A stretch of 64,000 nt of DNA. It comes from JBBQYD01 sp942493075. Lineage in GTDB: Bacteria; Verrucomicrobiota; Verrucomicrobiia; Limisphaerales; UBA8199. Positions 25,585 through 33,979 of the stretch are shown here, in pieces. Every line of letters begins with the position of its first letter. Positions within the stretch are counted from its first letter, which is position 1. The notes under the pieces were generated by a model that searched no databases, was not told the origin of the DNA, and saw nothing but the letters and a program-made list of their open reading frames with translations. The stretch is from contig OW818681.1 in NCBI GenBank assembly GCA_942493075.1, forward strand, positions 124,001 through 188,000, written 5' to 3'. A program made the translations under genes and the position numbers.

Positions 25585-27792
25585 ATGAGGAAGCAATCTC
25601 TTAATGCGCGAGACTGGCTGCCGAGACTCATGATGTTGGGCCTCGCTTTTGTTTGTATCTCTTTCTCAACCGCGGCACAGCAGCCCAGGTTCTCATTATC
25701 CTGTGCGCCGGACAGCGACCTCTTGCTTGCGATGAAATCTGCGGGGATCAGTGTGAAACGGTTCGCTGATCCCGCTACGGCCATTGATGCTGCGCAACCC
25801 GGATCAGCCGTGTTGCTGCTCGCGGCAGATTACCCGGACAAGACCTTGTCTGTGACAGAGAATGTGTGGGAGAAGGCAAAAGCGAAGAACCTTCGACTGT
25901 ATATCGAATTCAGTGATTCGATACCCGGTCTGACTTTTGGCGCTGCACGTAAGACGGATTGGGAGCGCTTCGTTGTCAGTGGTGAGAAGACGGGGATGGA
26001 CCTTCCGAAAGGCCGCCTGCTCGTTGCGCACGATCGCCGGGTTCTGCCCGTGACAAATGCAGAGCCCCTGTTGGTGGTTGCCCGAGTGGCCGGGTATAAC
26101 CGCGCGGTGTACGGCATCCCGGATTCTGCCCAACCGATTCTCTTTCCCTATGAGGGGGGGCGTGTGCTCGTCGCGACAACACGATTGAGCGATTTCCGCA
26201 CAGGGCGTTTCGCTCCCTATCGTGAATGGACGGCCCTTTGGAACTATGTTTTGCAGACACTTGCCGGTGGGGAAGTGTCGAGGCTTCGATGGGAACCAGC
26301 CGTGAGCACCATGTATGGTTCCGAGGAGAGACTGCCCCGGAAAGCCGAACAGAACGCGTTAAGTAAGGCGGCAGCATGGTATATCAACTCGCATCTGCTT
26401 GTAGACAGTTCGCGACAGGGAACGGTTACTGAACTCATGCTTAAGGGGAGCGAGTTGTGGGATGTCAAACCATCCGAGCTGCCGATAGGAGATGGCTCTT
26501 GCGGTATCCTGGAAGGTTATGCGTCCAACATCCGAAGCAGTGGTGATCAATCCCTCCGGAGTGTCATTCGAGCGGATTGCCAGGCCGAGAGTGCAATGGT
26601 GCTGGCGCTGGATTGGGAGCTCAATCGAAACCAACACAGCCGGTTGACAGCCTCAAACCTGCTCGATTTTTTGTATTTCACTTCCGACATGTGCAAAGGG
26701 GGCAGGGGCGATCCGGAGCATCCCGCGTTCGGTCTGATCAGTTGGGGCAGCACCATCCCGGCGTGGATGATCGCGAATTACGGTGACGACAATGGCCGCA
26801 CGATGCTCGCCACCATGTTGGCGGCGTCCAGCCTCAAGACGGATCGGTGGGACAAACCGCTGCTTCGCGGGTTGCTCGCGAACCTGCGAACGACAGGCAA
26901 ACTCGGTTTTCGGAGTGATCGCGTGGATATGCCGCAGCTCGAGCAGAACGGCTGGCGTCATTATTACGACGCTGCCACAGTCAGCTACTCACCGCATTTT
27001 GAATCATACAACTGGGCGTGCTTCCTCTGGGCTTACAAGCACACTGGCTACCGCGAGTTTTTGGACCGGACGAAGACCGGAATCCGTATGATGATGGAGG
27101 CTTACCCGGCTCAGTGGCGATGGGACGACAACATGGAGCGTGGCCGGATGTTGCTATGCCTTGCGTGGCTTGTTCAACTGGAGGATACCGAACAACACCG
27201 TGGCTGGCTCAAGCTCATGGTTGACGACTTCATTGCCATGCAACACGCGACTGGCGCTTTCCCCGAGAAGTTCCGCGGTGCCAAATCCACCAGCCACTAC
27301 ATGGTCCCTCCGTCGAACGAAGCGTATGGGACCACTGAAACTCCGCTTATCCAGGAGAATGGCGATCCTGTGAGCGATCAACTGTATCTTAGCGGATTTG
27401 CGTTGCTGGGGCTGCATGAGGCTGCGGCGGTGCTGGATGATCCACGAATCAAAGCCACTGAGGATCGCCTCGCTGAGTATCTTTGCCGCATCCAGATTAG
27501 GTCCAAAGATCTGCCCTACCTCGAAGGTACATGGTTTCGTGCTTTTGATTTTCTCCGGTGGGAACCATGGGCGAGTTCCGGAGACTCAGGCTGGGGCGCA
27601 TGGTCAACTGAAGCCGGTTGGGCGCAAGCCTGGGCGGCAGCGACACTAGGATTGCGTTCCGAGAGGATCACCCTCTGGGACATGACCTCCAGCACCAGGA
27701 TTCGCAGTTACATGGATGAAGTGCAGAAGGAGTTCGCGCGAAACACAGGTGGTCCCTGGAAGACGGAGCAGGCAGCCACGAACGTGAAGTAA
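25585..27792 (+). CDS. Secreted alpha/alpha-toroid (six-hairpin-like) protein
   Basis: 735 residues from ATG 25585, preferred because GAGGGG lies about 8 bp upstream and a signal peptide follows at once (MLGLAFVCISFSTAAQ). The frame is open from 25492. The first ~240 residues are a mixed domain; the rest looks all-helical with repeated Trp- and Tyr-rich helices (FESYNWACFLWAYKHTGY, QWRWDDNMERGRMLLCLAWL, WSTEAGWAQAWAAATLGL), typical of six-hairpin glycosidases. No confident catalytic residue. The symporter gene starts 11 bp downstream, so hydrolysis and uptake appear coupled. Confidence 0.68.
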   Translation: MRKQSLNARDWLPRLMMLGLAFVCISFSTAAQQPRFSLSCAPDSDLLLAMKSAGISVKRFADPATAIDAAQPGSAVLLLAADYPDKTLSVTENVWEKAKAKNLRLYIEFSDSIPGLTFGAARKTDWERFVVSGEKTGMDLPKGRLLVAHDRRVLPVTNAEPLLVVARVAGYNRAVYGIPDSAQPILFPYEGGRVLVATTRLSDFRTGRFAPYREWTALWNYVLQTLAGGEVSRLRWEPAVSTMYGSEERLPRKAEQNALSKAAAWYINSHLLVDSSRQGTVTELMLKGSELWDVKPSELPIGDGSCGILEGYASNIRSSGDQSLRSVIRADCQAESAMVLALDWELNRNQHSRLTASNLLDFLYFTSDMCKGGRGDPEHPAFGLISWGSTIPAWMIANYGDDNGRTMLATMLAASSLKTDRWDKPLLRGLLANLRTTGKLGFRSDRVDMPQLEQNGWRHYYDAATVSYSPHFESYNWACFLWAYKHTGYREFLDRTKTGIRMMMEAYPAQWRWDDNMERGRMLLCLAWLVQLEDTEQHRGWLKLMVDDFIAMQHATGAFPEKFRGAKSTSHYMVPPSNEAYGTTETPLIQENGDPVSDQLYLSGFALLGLHEAAAVLDDPRIKATEDRLAEYLCRIQIRSKDLPYLEGTWFRAFDFLRWEPWASSGDSGWGAWSTEAGWAQAWAAATLGLRSERITLWDMTSSTRIRSYMDEVQKEFARNTGGPWKTEQAATNVK

Positions 27793-27803
27793 CCCGGCAC
27801 GCG

Positions 27804-29672
27804 ATGACTCTGCAAAGCCTTGATCTTGCCATCGTCCTGCTCTACTTGCTGTTGATGCTTGGAGTGGCGCTCGTGCAGAGGAGGTTCGCGGGCGCCAGCC
27901 TTGAGAACTTCTTTCTTGGCGGGCGCAAAGTCCCAGGCTGGCTGAACGGAGTCTCCTATACCGCAGCGTTGATCAGTCCCGATGCCGCAACTGGCTATGG
28001 CGGGCTCGCCGTGGCAACAGGAGCATTCATTTGCTGGTGGTACCTGAGCCGGTTTGGGCTGGCATTGTTTCTGGGCGCGGTGCTTTTCGCGATCTTCTGG
28101 CGGCGCTTGAACCTGTTTACGAGCCTGGAGTTCTACGATCTCCGATTTTCATCACGCTCGGCCTCCGCAATGAGGCTCTGGATCGGTGTTCGCACGGCGC
28201 TTATCGCCATGCCCGCATGGACGGGTATTACTTTGCTGGCCTCATGCAAGATCATGGGGCCAGCACTAGAGTTCTCAAAAATCGAGACCCTTCTCCTCGT
28301 GGTTCCGGTCTCATTTGTTTACGTCTTCCTTTCCGGCTATCGCGGGGTGGTGATCTCCAACTTCATCCAGATGCTTATTTTCTTAGCTGGAGCTCTGATG
28401 CTTGCGTTCATGACCTTGCGCTATTTCGGTGGGCCGTCCGCCATGGCAGCCGCACTGGAGGTGAAATTTGGAGCCACAAACCCCGAGATCATGAGTTCCA
28501 TGCCTCCGATCGAACATACAATTTTCCCTGTGGGTGCTGCGCTGGCATGGTTATTCGGACAAAGCGTTGGTTACGGAGGGGATGCTGCGCCGATGGGCGG
28601 AGCCATGGAAGGCCAACGTATCCTTTCCACCCGCAGCCCACGCGAGGCGGTCACGATGTATGTGGTTACCGCGGTCACCATGTTCATCATGCTGTTGCTT
28701 GTAACTCTGCCTTGTATTGGCGGTGCGCTCCTATGGCCAGAGTTGCGCGCTCCGGATGCTGACCGCGAACTGGTTTACGGCAAATTGATAAAGACCCTCC
28801 TTCCGTCCGGCGCCATCGGGCTGATGGTTGCCGCGATGCTCGCGGCCGCAATGTCCACTGTTGCTGACAACCTGAACTTCGGCAGCCAGGTTCTGACGAG
28901 CGACATCTACAGACGCTGGTTCGTGCCTCGCGCAACCGAAGCGCATTATCTCTGGGCGAGCAAAATAGGGATGCTGCTCATTCTGGGGATGTCCATAGCC
29001 GTGGTTTTCAACGTTCGAATTATAACGGATGTTGCGGTTTTCATGCTTCAACTCAGCGCCGCAGAACTACCTGCCAATTGGGCGCAATGGTGGTGGTGGC
29101 GCTTCAACGGCAAAGCTCGTATCGCGGCATCCTTCGGAGGTGCGGGTATTTTCTGCATCGTCGTGCTTGGCCCGAAGCTCTTGAGTGCTCTTGGAGCGCC
29201 ATGGGCGGCCAATCTCAATGTGGCGTGGTGGTGGCAAACCTTCATTGTCATGGGCCTGACAACAATCCTTTGGGTGGCGGTGGCCTTGCTGACAAAACCA
29301 GAACCTGAGCAGTTGCTCAAAAAGTTCTATGACCGAGCCCAGCCTCTGGGATGGTGGGGGCCCTTCGCTCAACCGGCGCGGGATGGGAAGAATGGACGGC
29401 GCCCCTTACAGCCCATCATTAATGGCATCTTTATTGCCCTGCTCGGAGCTTCGAGCGTTGCACTCCTCATCCTCGGGCTCACGCAGCTTTGGTTCGCGTC
29501 GTGGGGAGTGGGAGCGCTCTCTCTTTCAGGATGCGTTGTGCTCGTTGCCGGATTTCTGAAGCTCGCCAACCCTTACCTGGACTTTTTGGAAGGGCTGTAT
29601 GCCCCGGAATCGGCGAAAGCAAACGAACCAATTTCCAACCTACTCAAACATAATGAAAAAAACTGCTCATAA
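27804..29672 (+). CDS. Sodium:solute symporter (SSS family)
   Basis: 622 residues with about 13 hydrophobic segments. The N-terminal FFLGGRKVPGWLNGVSYTAA and later GYGGDAAPMGGAMEGQRIL and AAAMSTVADNLNFGSQVLT segments are typical of the SSS (SGLT/PutP-type) family, which imports sugars, amino acids or organic acids with Na+. The C-terminal extension (about 520-622) contains two more membrane helices. It sits between the six-hairpin-like enzyme and a PF07090-like gene, and the latter's ATG (29653) overlaps its 3' end by 20 bp. It is probably the uptake system of the locus; substrate unknown. Confidence 0.88.
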   Translation: MTLQSLDLAIVLLYLLLMLGVALVQRRFAGASLENFFLGGRKVPGWLNGVSYTAALISPDAATGYGGLAVATGAFICWWYLSRFGLALFLGAVLFAIFWRRLNLFTSLEFYDLRFSSRSASAMRLWIGVRTALIAMPAWTGITLLASCKIMGPALEFSKIETLLLVVPVSFVYVFLSGYRGVVISNFIQMLIFLAGALMLAFMTLRYFGGPSAMAAALEVKFGATNPEIMSSMPPIEHTIFPVGAALAWLFGQSVGYGGDAAPMGGAMEGQRILSTRSPREAVTMYVVTAVTMFIMLLLVTLPCIGGALLWPELRAPDADRELVYGKLIKTLLPSGAIGLMVAAMLAAAMSTVADNLNFGSQVLTSDIYRRWFVPRATEAHYLWASKIGMLLILGMSIAVVFNVRIITDVAVFMLQLSAAELPANWAQWWWWRFNGKARIAASFGGAGIFCIVVLGPKLLSALGAPWAANLNVAWWWQTFIVMGLTTILWVAVALLTKPEPEQLLKKFYDRAQPLGWWGPFAQPARDGKNGRRPLQPIINGIFIALLGASSVALLILGLTQLWFASWGVGALSLSGCVVLVAGFLKLANPYLDFLEGLYAPESAKANEPISNLLKHNEKNCS

Positions 29673-30468
29673 TCTTGAACATGTGTTGTATCTCGGAGAC
29701 TGGGTTTTCCATGTTGGACCGATCTTCATCGAAACCCCCTTCGGAACAGAAACCAAGGATGCCGACCTGCATTTTTACGGGTCGCGTCTCGTTGAGACCA
29801 TTGAATCCAAGTTCGACGTCACGTGCATGGCGAACTGGGAGCTCTATCGTCTGGAACCATTCAGACTGGAAGAGATTCTGAAGCGATCCACCGGTTTGAT
29901 TATCAGTGACGTTGAGGCTAAGTGCTTCCATTTGTATCCGAGTTTCTTTGACCGCTCGCGGCGCGAGAGCAGGGTGGTTACCTTCCCGGATCGGCTCATC
30001 GTGGTGCGCGATTGGGTGAAGAACGGCGGTGGCCTGTTGATGCTCGGCGGATGGCTGTCATTCAGCGGTTCGCAGGGGAAAGGTGGTTGGGGCCGAAGCC
30101 AGCTTTCGGAAGCGTTGCCCATTCAATGCATGGTCACCGAAGATCTGGTCGAGTCCTCAGCCGGATTCACTCCAGAGGTGGTTGAGCCCAATCACCCGGT
30201 GGTCAAAGGACTCCCCTGGGAAACCTTCCCGCCAATATTCGGCTATAACGAAGTGACGGCCAAACCCGAGGGCCAGGTGCTGGTGAGAGTAAAAGAGACG
30301 GGCCATCCTTTGATCGTTGTGGGACAGTATGGGAAGGGAAGAGTTTTCACGTACATGTCTGATCCAGCTCCGCACTGGGGATTGAATTTCGAACTATGGG
30401 AAGGCTACGCACCATTCTGGCGACAGGCGTTGAACTGGGTGAAAAAGCGCGAGGGAAGAAAGCAGTGA
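29653..30468 (+). CDS. PF07090-like glutamine-amidotransferase-fold protein, copy 2
   Basis: 271 residues from ATG 29653; the frame is open back to 29599 inside the symporter gene, but MKKTAHNLEHVLYLGDWVF aligns with the start of copy 1. Long identical runs with the 21178 protein include CMANWELYRLEPFRLE and SDPAPHWGLNFELWEGYAPF, and the DNA is also conserved, so this is a fairly recent duplicate or a gene under strong constraint. It overlaps the symporter by 20 bp and the ceramidase-like gene by 4 bp (GTGA), fixing it in one operon. Biochemical role unknown. Confidence 0.72.
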   Translation: MKKTAHNLEHVLYLGDWVFHVGPIFIETPFGTETKDADLHFYGSRLVETIESKFDVTCMANWELYRLEPFRLEEILKRSTGLIISDVEAKCFHLYPSFFDRSRRESRVVTFPDRLIVVRDWVKNGGGLLMLGGWLSFSGSQGKGGWGRSQLSEALPIQCMVTEDLVESSAGFTPEVVEPNHPVVKGLPWETFPPIFGYNEVTAKPEGQVLVRVKETGHPLIVVGQYGKGRVFTYMSDPAPHWGLNFELWEGYAPFWRQALNWVKKREGRKQ

Positions 30469-31778
30469 CCGTCGTCCCTTCAGATTTGAGCCAAGGCTCC
30501 CCGCACATGCTTGCCGGAGCAGCGTTGGCCGACATCACTCCGCCGTTGGATGTCGGCCTCCTGATGTCTTCCGTTGAATCTCGGTGGGCACCTTTCGAAT
30601 TCGTGCGAATGGGGCTAAAGGCGCGGGTACTGGCTCTGGATTTCTCGGGTCAGAAGGTCGCGCTGGTGGCCCTGGACCTGCTTGGCCTCAACAGCAAGGC
30701 GGTTGGCGGTTGGCCCAGATTTAAACGGGCGCTCACACCCCATATCAAAGGGCTGCGACCGAGTCACGTCGTGGTGGCTTGCACTCACTCCCATACCGCA
30801 CCGGAATCCGTTGGTCTGACGAACCTGTGCTCTACTCCTCAGTTCCGAGGGTGGATCGCTCAGTTACAGAGTGCCATCTCGGGGGCGATAGACAAGGCGT
30901 TCGCTTCGGCAAAACCGTGCACGGTTTCTTTGATATCCTCCAGCCTGCGTGGCTATTCGCTCCAACGCCGCATTCCCACCGAGTCAGGCATCAAGATGTC
31001 GGATGGCCTTCAGCCGATCCCCGCAGATTGGCTCGACCGGGAACCGATCGACCACCGTGTCCGCGCGCTCGTTTTCCAGGCCTGTGACGGAACTGGCATC
31101 GCTACGATGGCGATGGCCGCCTGCCATCCAGTCCATGAAATGTGCATTCCAAGGGTTTCTCCCGATTTTCCTGGAGAGTTTTGCGCAGCGATGGAGGGCT
31201 GCGGCAACATGGGCCTTCCACTGTTCTTCAACGGAACTGCGGGGGATATCAATCCGCCTACCGTTTCAGTTGGGCCCGAAGCAGCCATGCGACATGGGCG
31301 CGCACTCGCCGCTACGGTTGTAAATGCCAGTTCAAAGGCAGAGTCCATAGTGGCAACCCCCTTTAAGTTCTTGAGAAGATCGCTCCCGTTGCCTGTTCGC
31401 CCAATCATCGAGGGAGCATCCAGGCACCCCTGCCTGGCCCGGATGAGCGCGCTTCGAATTGGTCCGCTCGCAATCCTCCTTTTGCCTGGTGAAATCTTCG
31501 TCGGGACAGGACGGGCCATTGAGCGTGGCTCGCCTTTCAAGAACACGATCGTGATCGGATTTGCCGAATCGACCATTGGCTACGTTCCAACCCCCAAAGC
31601 ATTTGAGGAGGGAGGGTATGAAATCGGTCCTGGTAAATGGTCCTTCCTCGAATCCACAGCCGAACCGCTCCTGGTTAAAGGCGCCCTCTCACTGCTGCAG
31701 GAGTTGGGACCAGGTGGAACGGATTCGCGCGGTTCACGAAAGGCCAGCAAGCCCACCGGTGTAATGGCGAGACAATAG
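30465..31778 (+). CDS. Neutral/alkaline ceramidase-like hydrolase (PF04734 type)
   Basis: 437 residues from GTG 30465, which overlaps the previous stop as GTGA and has GAGGG upstream; ATG 30507 is an alternative, giving MLAGAALADITPP. The family zinc motif VACTHSHTAPES is clear, as are AACHPVHEM, SPDFPG and FFNGTAGDINPP. Family members are amidases on N-acyl sphingosines, but PF04734-like proteins are common in Planctomycetes and Verrucomicrobia carbohydrate loci with no ceramide substrate. No signal peptide, unlike true secreted ceramidases. The hydrolytic target is unknown. Confidence 0.75.
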   Translation: MTVVPSDLSQGSPHMLAGAALADITPPLDVGLLMSSVESRWAPFEFVRMGLKARVLALDFSGQKVALVALDLLGLNSKAVGGWPRFKRALTPHIKGLRPSHVVVACTHSHTAPESVGLTNLCSTPQFRGWIAQLQSAISGAIDKAFASAKPCTVSLISSSLRGYSLQRRIPTESGIKMSDGLQPIPADWLDREPIDHRVRALVFQACDGTGIATMAMAACHPVHEMCIPRVSPDFPGEFCAAMEGCGNMGLPLFFNGTAGDINPPTVSVGPEAAMRHGRALAATVVNASSKAESIVATPFKFLRRSLPLPVRPIIEGASRHPCLARMSALRIGPLAILLLPGEIFVGTGRAIERGSPFKNTIVIGFAESTIGYVPTPKAFEEGGYEIGPGKWSFLESTAEPLLVKGALSLLQELGPGGTDSRGSRKASKPTGVMARQ

Positions 31779-31993
31779 AAGCGTTTACTCCGTTGTTCGC
31801 AACCCTAGCCGTCCCTGTGTTTGAAGCCGGGTTGGCGGGAGAATCTCTCCGCCTCCCCCCGCAGCACCGTTGACAACCAATGCGGCATCAGTACGTTGGC
31901 CGCGATGAATCGCGGAGCTCCTTCTTTTATTAACGGGATAGGCCCAGAGAAATGGAGCGCATACCTGTCATTACAAGGGTCTCCTGAACAAAC

Positions 31994-32893
31994 ATGCAGA
32001 AGCTGATTGTCATACTTGGCACGAACGCGTCCGGCAAAAGCGAACTAGGCGTTCGGCTTGCCCGGCAGTTTGGCGGCGAAATCGTTTCTGCCGATTCCCG
32101 CCAGGTTTATCGCGGGCTGGATCTGGGCAGCGGGAAGATCAGCCAGGCGGATGCGGCGGGCATCAGGCACCACTTGATTGACGTCGTTGATCCACAAGAG
32201 ACGTTCAGCCTGGCCCAGTTTCAAGCACAGGCATATTCCGCGATCGAAGAGATTGCCCAGCGAGGAAAGCGTCCGCTGTTGGTAGGCGGTACCGGGTTAT
32301 ATATCAGCGCGATTGTTGAAGGGTACGAACTGGTGGATGTGCCGCCGAACGAAACCTTGCGTGCGGAGCTTGAAACCCTATCGGCAGAGGCCTTGGCTCA
32401 ACGGCTCAAAGATGCCGATCCCGAGGCTGCGCGCCGGGTGGATCTCAGCAATCCGCGCCGTGTTATCCGGGCCTTGGAAATTGCTGCGGCAGGGCTGCCC
32501 CATGGCGAAGCCCAGAAACGCAGTCCGCGATTTGGTTGCCTTCAGTTGGGATTGACCTGGCCGCGCGAAGTGCTGGCAGAACGTATCGAGCGCCGGTTGG
32601 AGAGTCGTCTCGCCAGCGGGATGATCGAGGAGGTGGTTGCGCTGAAGGCTCGCGGGGTAACGGATGATCGGCTCGATTGGTTCGGCTTGGAGTATCGCTT
32701 TATAGCCAGGTTTCTGCGGAGGGAAATACCGAGCTTGGAGGAGCTTCGCAAGCAACTCGGAACGGCCATCCTTAAGTTTGCCAAAGCACAGGTCACTTGG
32801 TTCAAACGGGATAAGCGCATCCTATGGCTTGATCCGTTCGGAGATTACTTTCAGGAAGCCTGCGAACGCATCGAAAAGGGGTCAGTCCTATAA
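31994..32893 (+). CDS. miaA: tRNA dimethylallyltransferase (MiaA)
   Basis: 299 residues, normal length. The P-loop GTNASGKS (8-15), the SADSRQVY segment (Asp catalytic, near 36), GKISQADAAGIRHHLIDV and GTGLYISAI are classic MiaA motifs. The enzyme transfers dimethylallyl from DMAPP to A37 of tRNAs reading UNN codons. Its last codons read KGSVL-stop because the 3' end lies in one arm of an inverted repeat shared with the convergent phosphoesterase gene. Confidence 0.95.
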   Translation: MQKLIVILGTNASGKSELGVRLARQFGGEIVSADSRQVYRGLDLGSGKISQADAAGIRHHLIDVVDPQETFSLAQFQAQAYSAIEEIAQRGKRPLLVGGTGLYISAIVEGYELVDVPPNETLRAELETLSAEALAQRLKDADPEAARRVDLSNPRRVIRALEIAAAGLPHGEAQKRSPRFGCLQLGLTWPREVLAERIERRLESRLASGMIEEVVALKARGVTDDRLDWFGLEYRFIARFLRREIPSLEELRKQLGTAILKFAKAQVTWFKRDKRILWLDPFGDYFQEACERIEKGSVL

Positions 32894-32950
32894 TCTTTGC
32901 ATCCGAAGTTTTTAACCGCGAGGCGCTAAGATTATAGGACTGACCCCCTT
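32876..32950. repeat. Perfect inverted repeat forming the ends of two convergent genes
   Basis: GGGGTCAGTCCTATAATCTT (32878-32897) and its exact reverse complement (32928-32947) flank a 30-bp centre. Each arm encodes GSVL and a stop on its own strand. The sequence is reminiscent of REP/MITE-like elements of the GGGGTCAG type seen in environmental genomes. It may also act as a bidirectional terminator hairpin. Confidence 0.75.
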
Positions 32951-33858
32951 GGAACCCGCAGCTTAAGTTTCCGGCTGGATTCCCGTCCGTAACCGGTCAG
33001 TTGGATGGCGCCATCGAAAAATCGGGCCACGGTAAACGCATTCTTGTCAGCCGTTTCCACCATCCCTTGCATGGTCAAACAGTGAACACCTTCATACTCC
33101 CCGTAGCTGCCGGCATGATTGTGGCCATTAATCCACGCGACGATGTTCCCGTGGCTGCGGAGGAGTGTCAGCATTTCAGCATCGTTCCAGACGTTGTGCT
33201 GATCTGCGGGGAAAATCGGATGATGCGCGAATACCACGACGGAGCGTCCGGCACGGCGCGCCTTGCGGCAGACCGATTCAAACCACCTCAACTGTTCACT
33301 GCTGGCGCGGCCATTCCATGTCTGCGCGTTGATTGCTTTCGCACCGTGCATCCTGGCCAGTTCTTCAACGGCGGCTTGCTGTTGCTTCGAACCCTCAGGA
33401 TCTGAGTAGGTGCTGATCTCGTTCGTGTCCAGAACCACGAAACACCAGGATGCCAGATTCCAGGAGTAGTAGCGGCGGCGCATACCCAGCAGGCGTGGCA
33501 CGCGCTTCTTTAGACTGTCTTCAACCACGAAATCATGGTTGCCGAGCACATGGCGAATAGGGGCCTTGGCTGGTTTGAGTGCTGCCAGAGCGGGGGCGAA
33601 GTTCGGTGCATTGCGGTCGATGAGGTCTCCAAGGTTGACGATGCCAGCGAGCGGCAGTCGGTTGAATTCTGCCACCGCCTCTCCCAGTTTCGTTAAGGAA
33701 TTCCGGTAGAACCGGGTCCCCTTTGAGGGCAGATCCGCATATTGAGCATCGGCAATTAGCCCCAGAGCGGGTGCAGGCTCAATGCGCGTGCGTGCCACGA
33801 CAGGCATTGCCAGTAATACACTGGCTGAAGAGGCTAGAAAATGGCGGCGCGACATCAT
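32932..33858 (-). CDS. Calcineurin-like metallophosphoesterase, Tat-type signal
   Basis: 308 residues. SRRHFLASSASVLLAM is a twin-arginine signal. The metallophosphoesterase motifs occur in order: LIADAQYAD, GDLIDR, GNHDF, VVFAHHPIF and NGHNHAG, supplying the binuclear metal site. Probably a periplasmic phosphatase or nucleotidase/phosphodiesterase. The C-terminal PRGSVL lies in the inverted repeat shared with miaA. It is divergent from pepP. Start 33858 gives MMSRRHF; the second ATG is equally possible. Confidence 0.88.
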   Translation of the reverse strand: MMSRRHFLASSASVLLAMPVVARTRIEPAPALGLIADAQYADLPSKGTRFYRNSLTKLGEAVAEFNRLPLAGIVNLGDLIDRNAPNFAPALAALKPAKAPIRHVLGNHDFVVEDSLKKRVPRLLGMRRRYYSWNLASWCFVVLDTNEISTYSDPEGSKQQQAAVEELARMHGAKAINAQTWNGRASSEQLRWFESVCRKARRAGRSVVVFAHHPIFPADQHNVWNDAEMLTLLRSHGNIVAWINGHNHAGSYGEYEGVHCLTMQGMVETADKNAFTVARFFDGAIQLTGYGRESSRKLKLRVPRGSVL

Positions 33859-33979
33859 GGAGGCAGCCTAGCAGCCCGCGTGTTGAAAAACACCTGGAAA
33901 TAGAGAGGGTTTTGCGTTTCGACATGACAGGTGGCACGGGCTAGAGTAGATACCGGATTAACCGAGGGAAGCAGAACTC

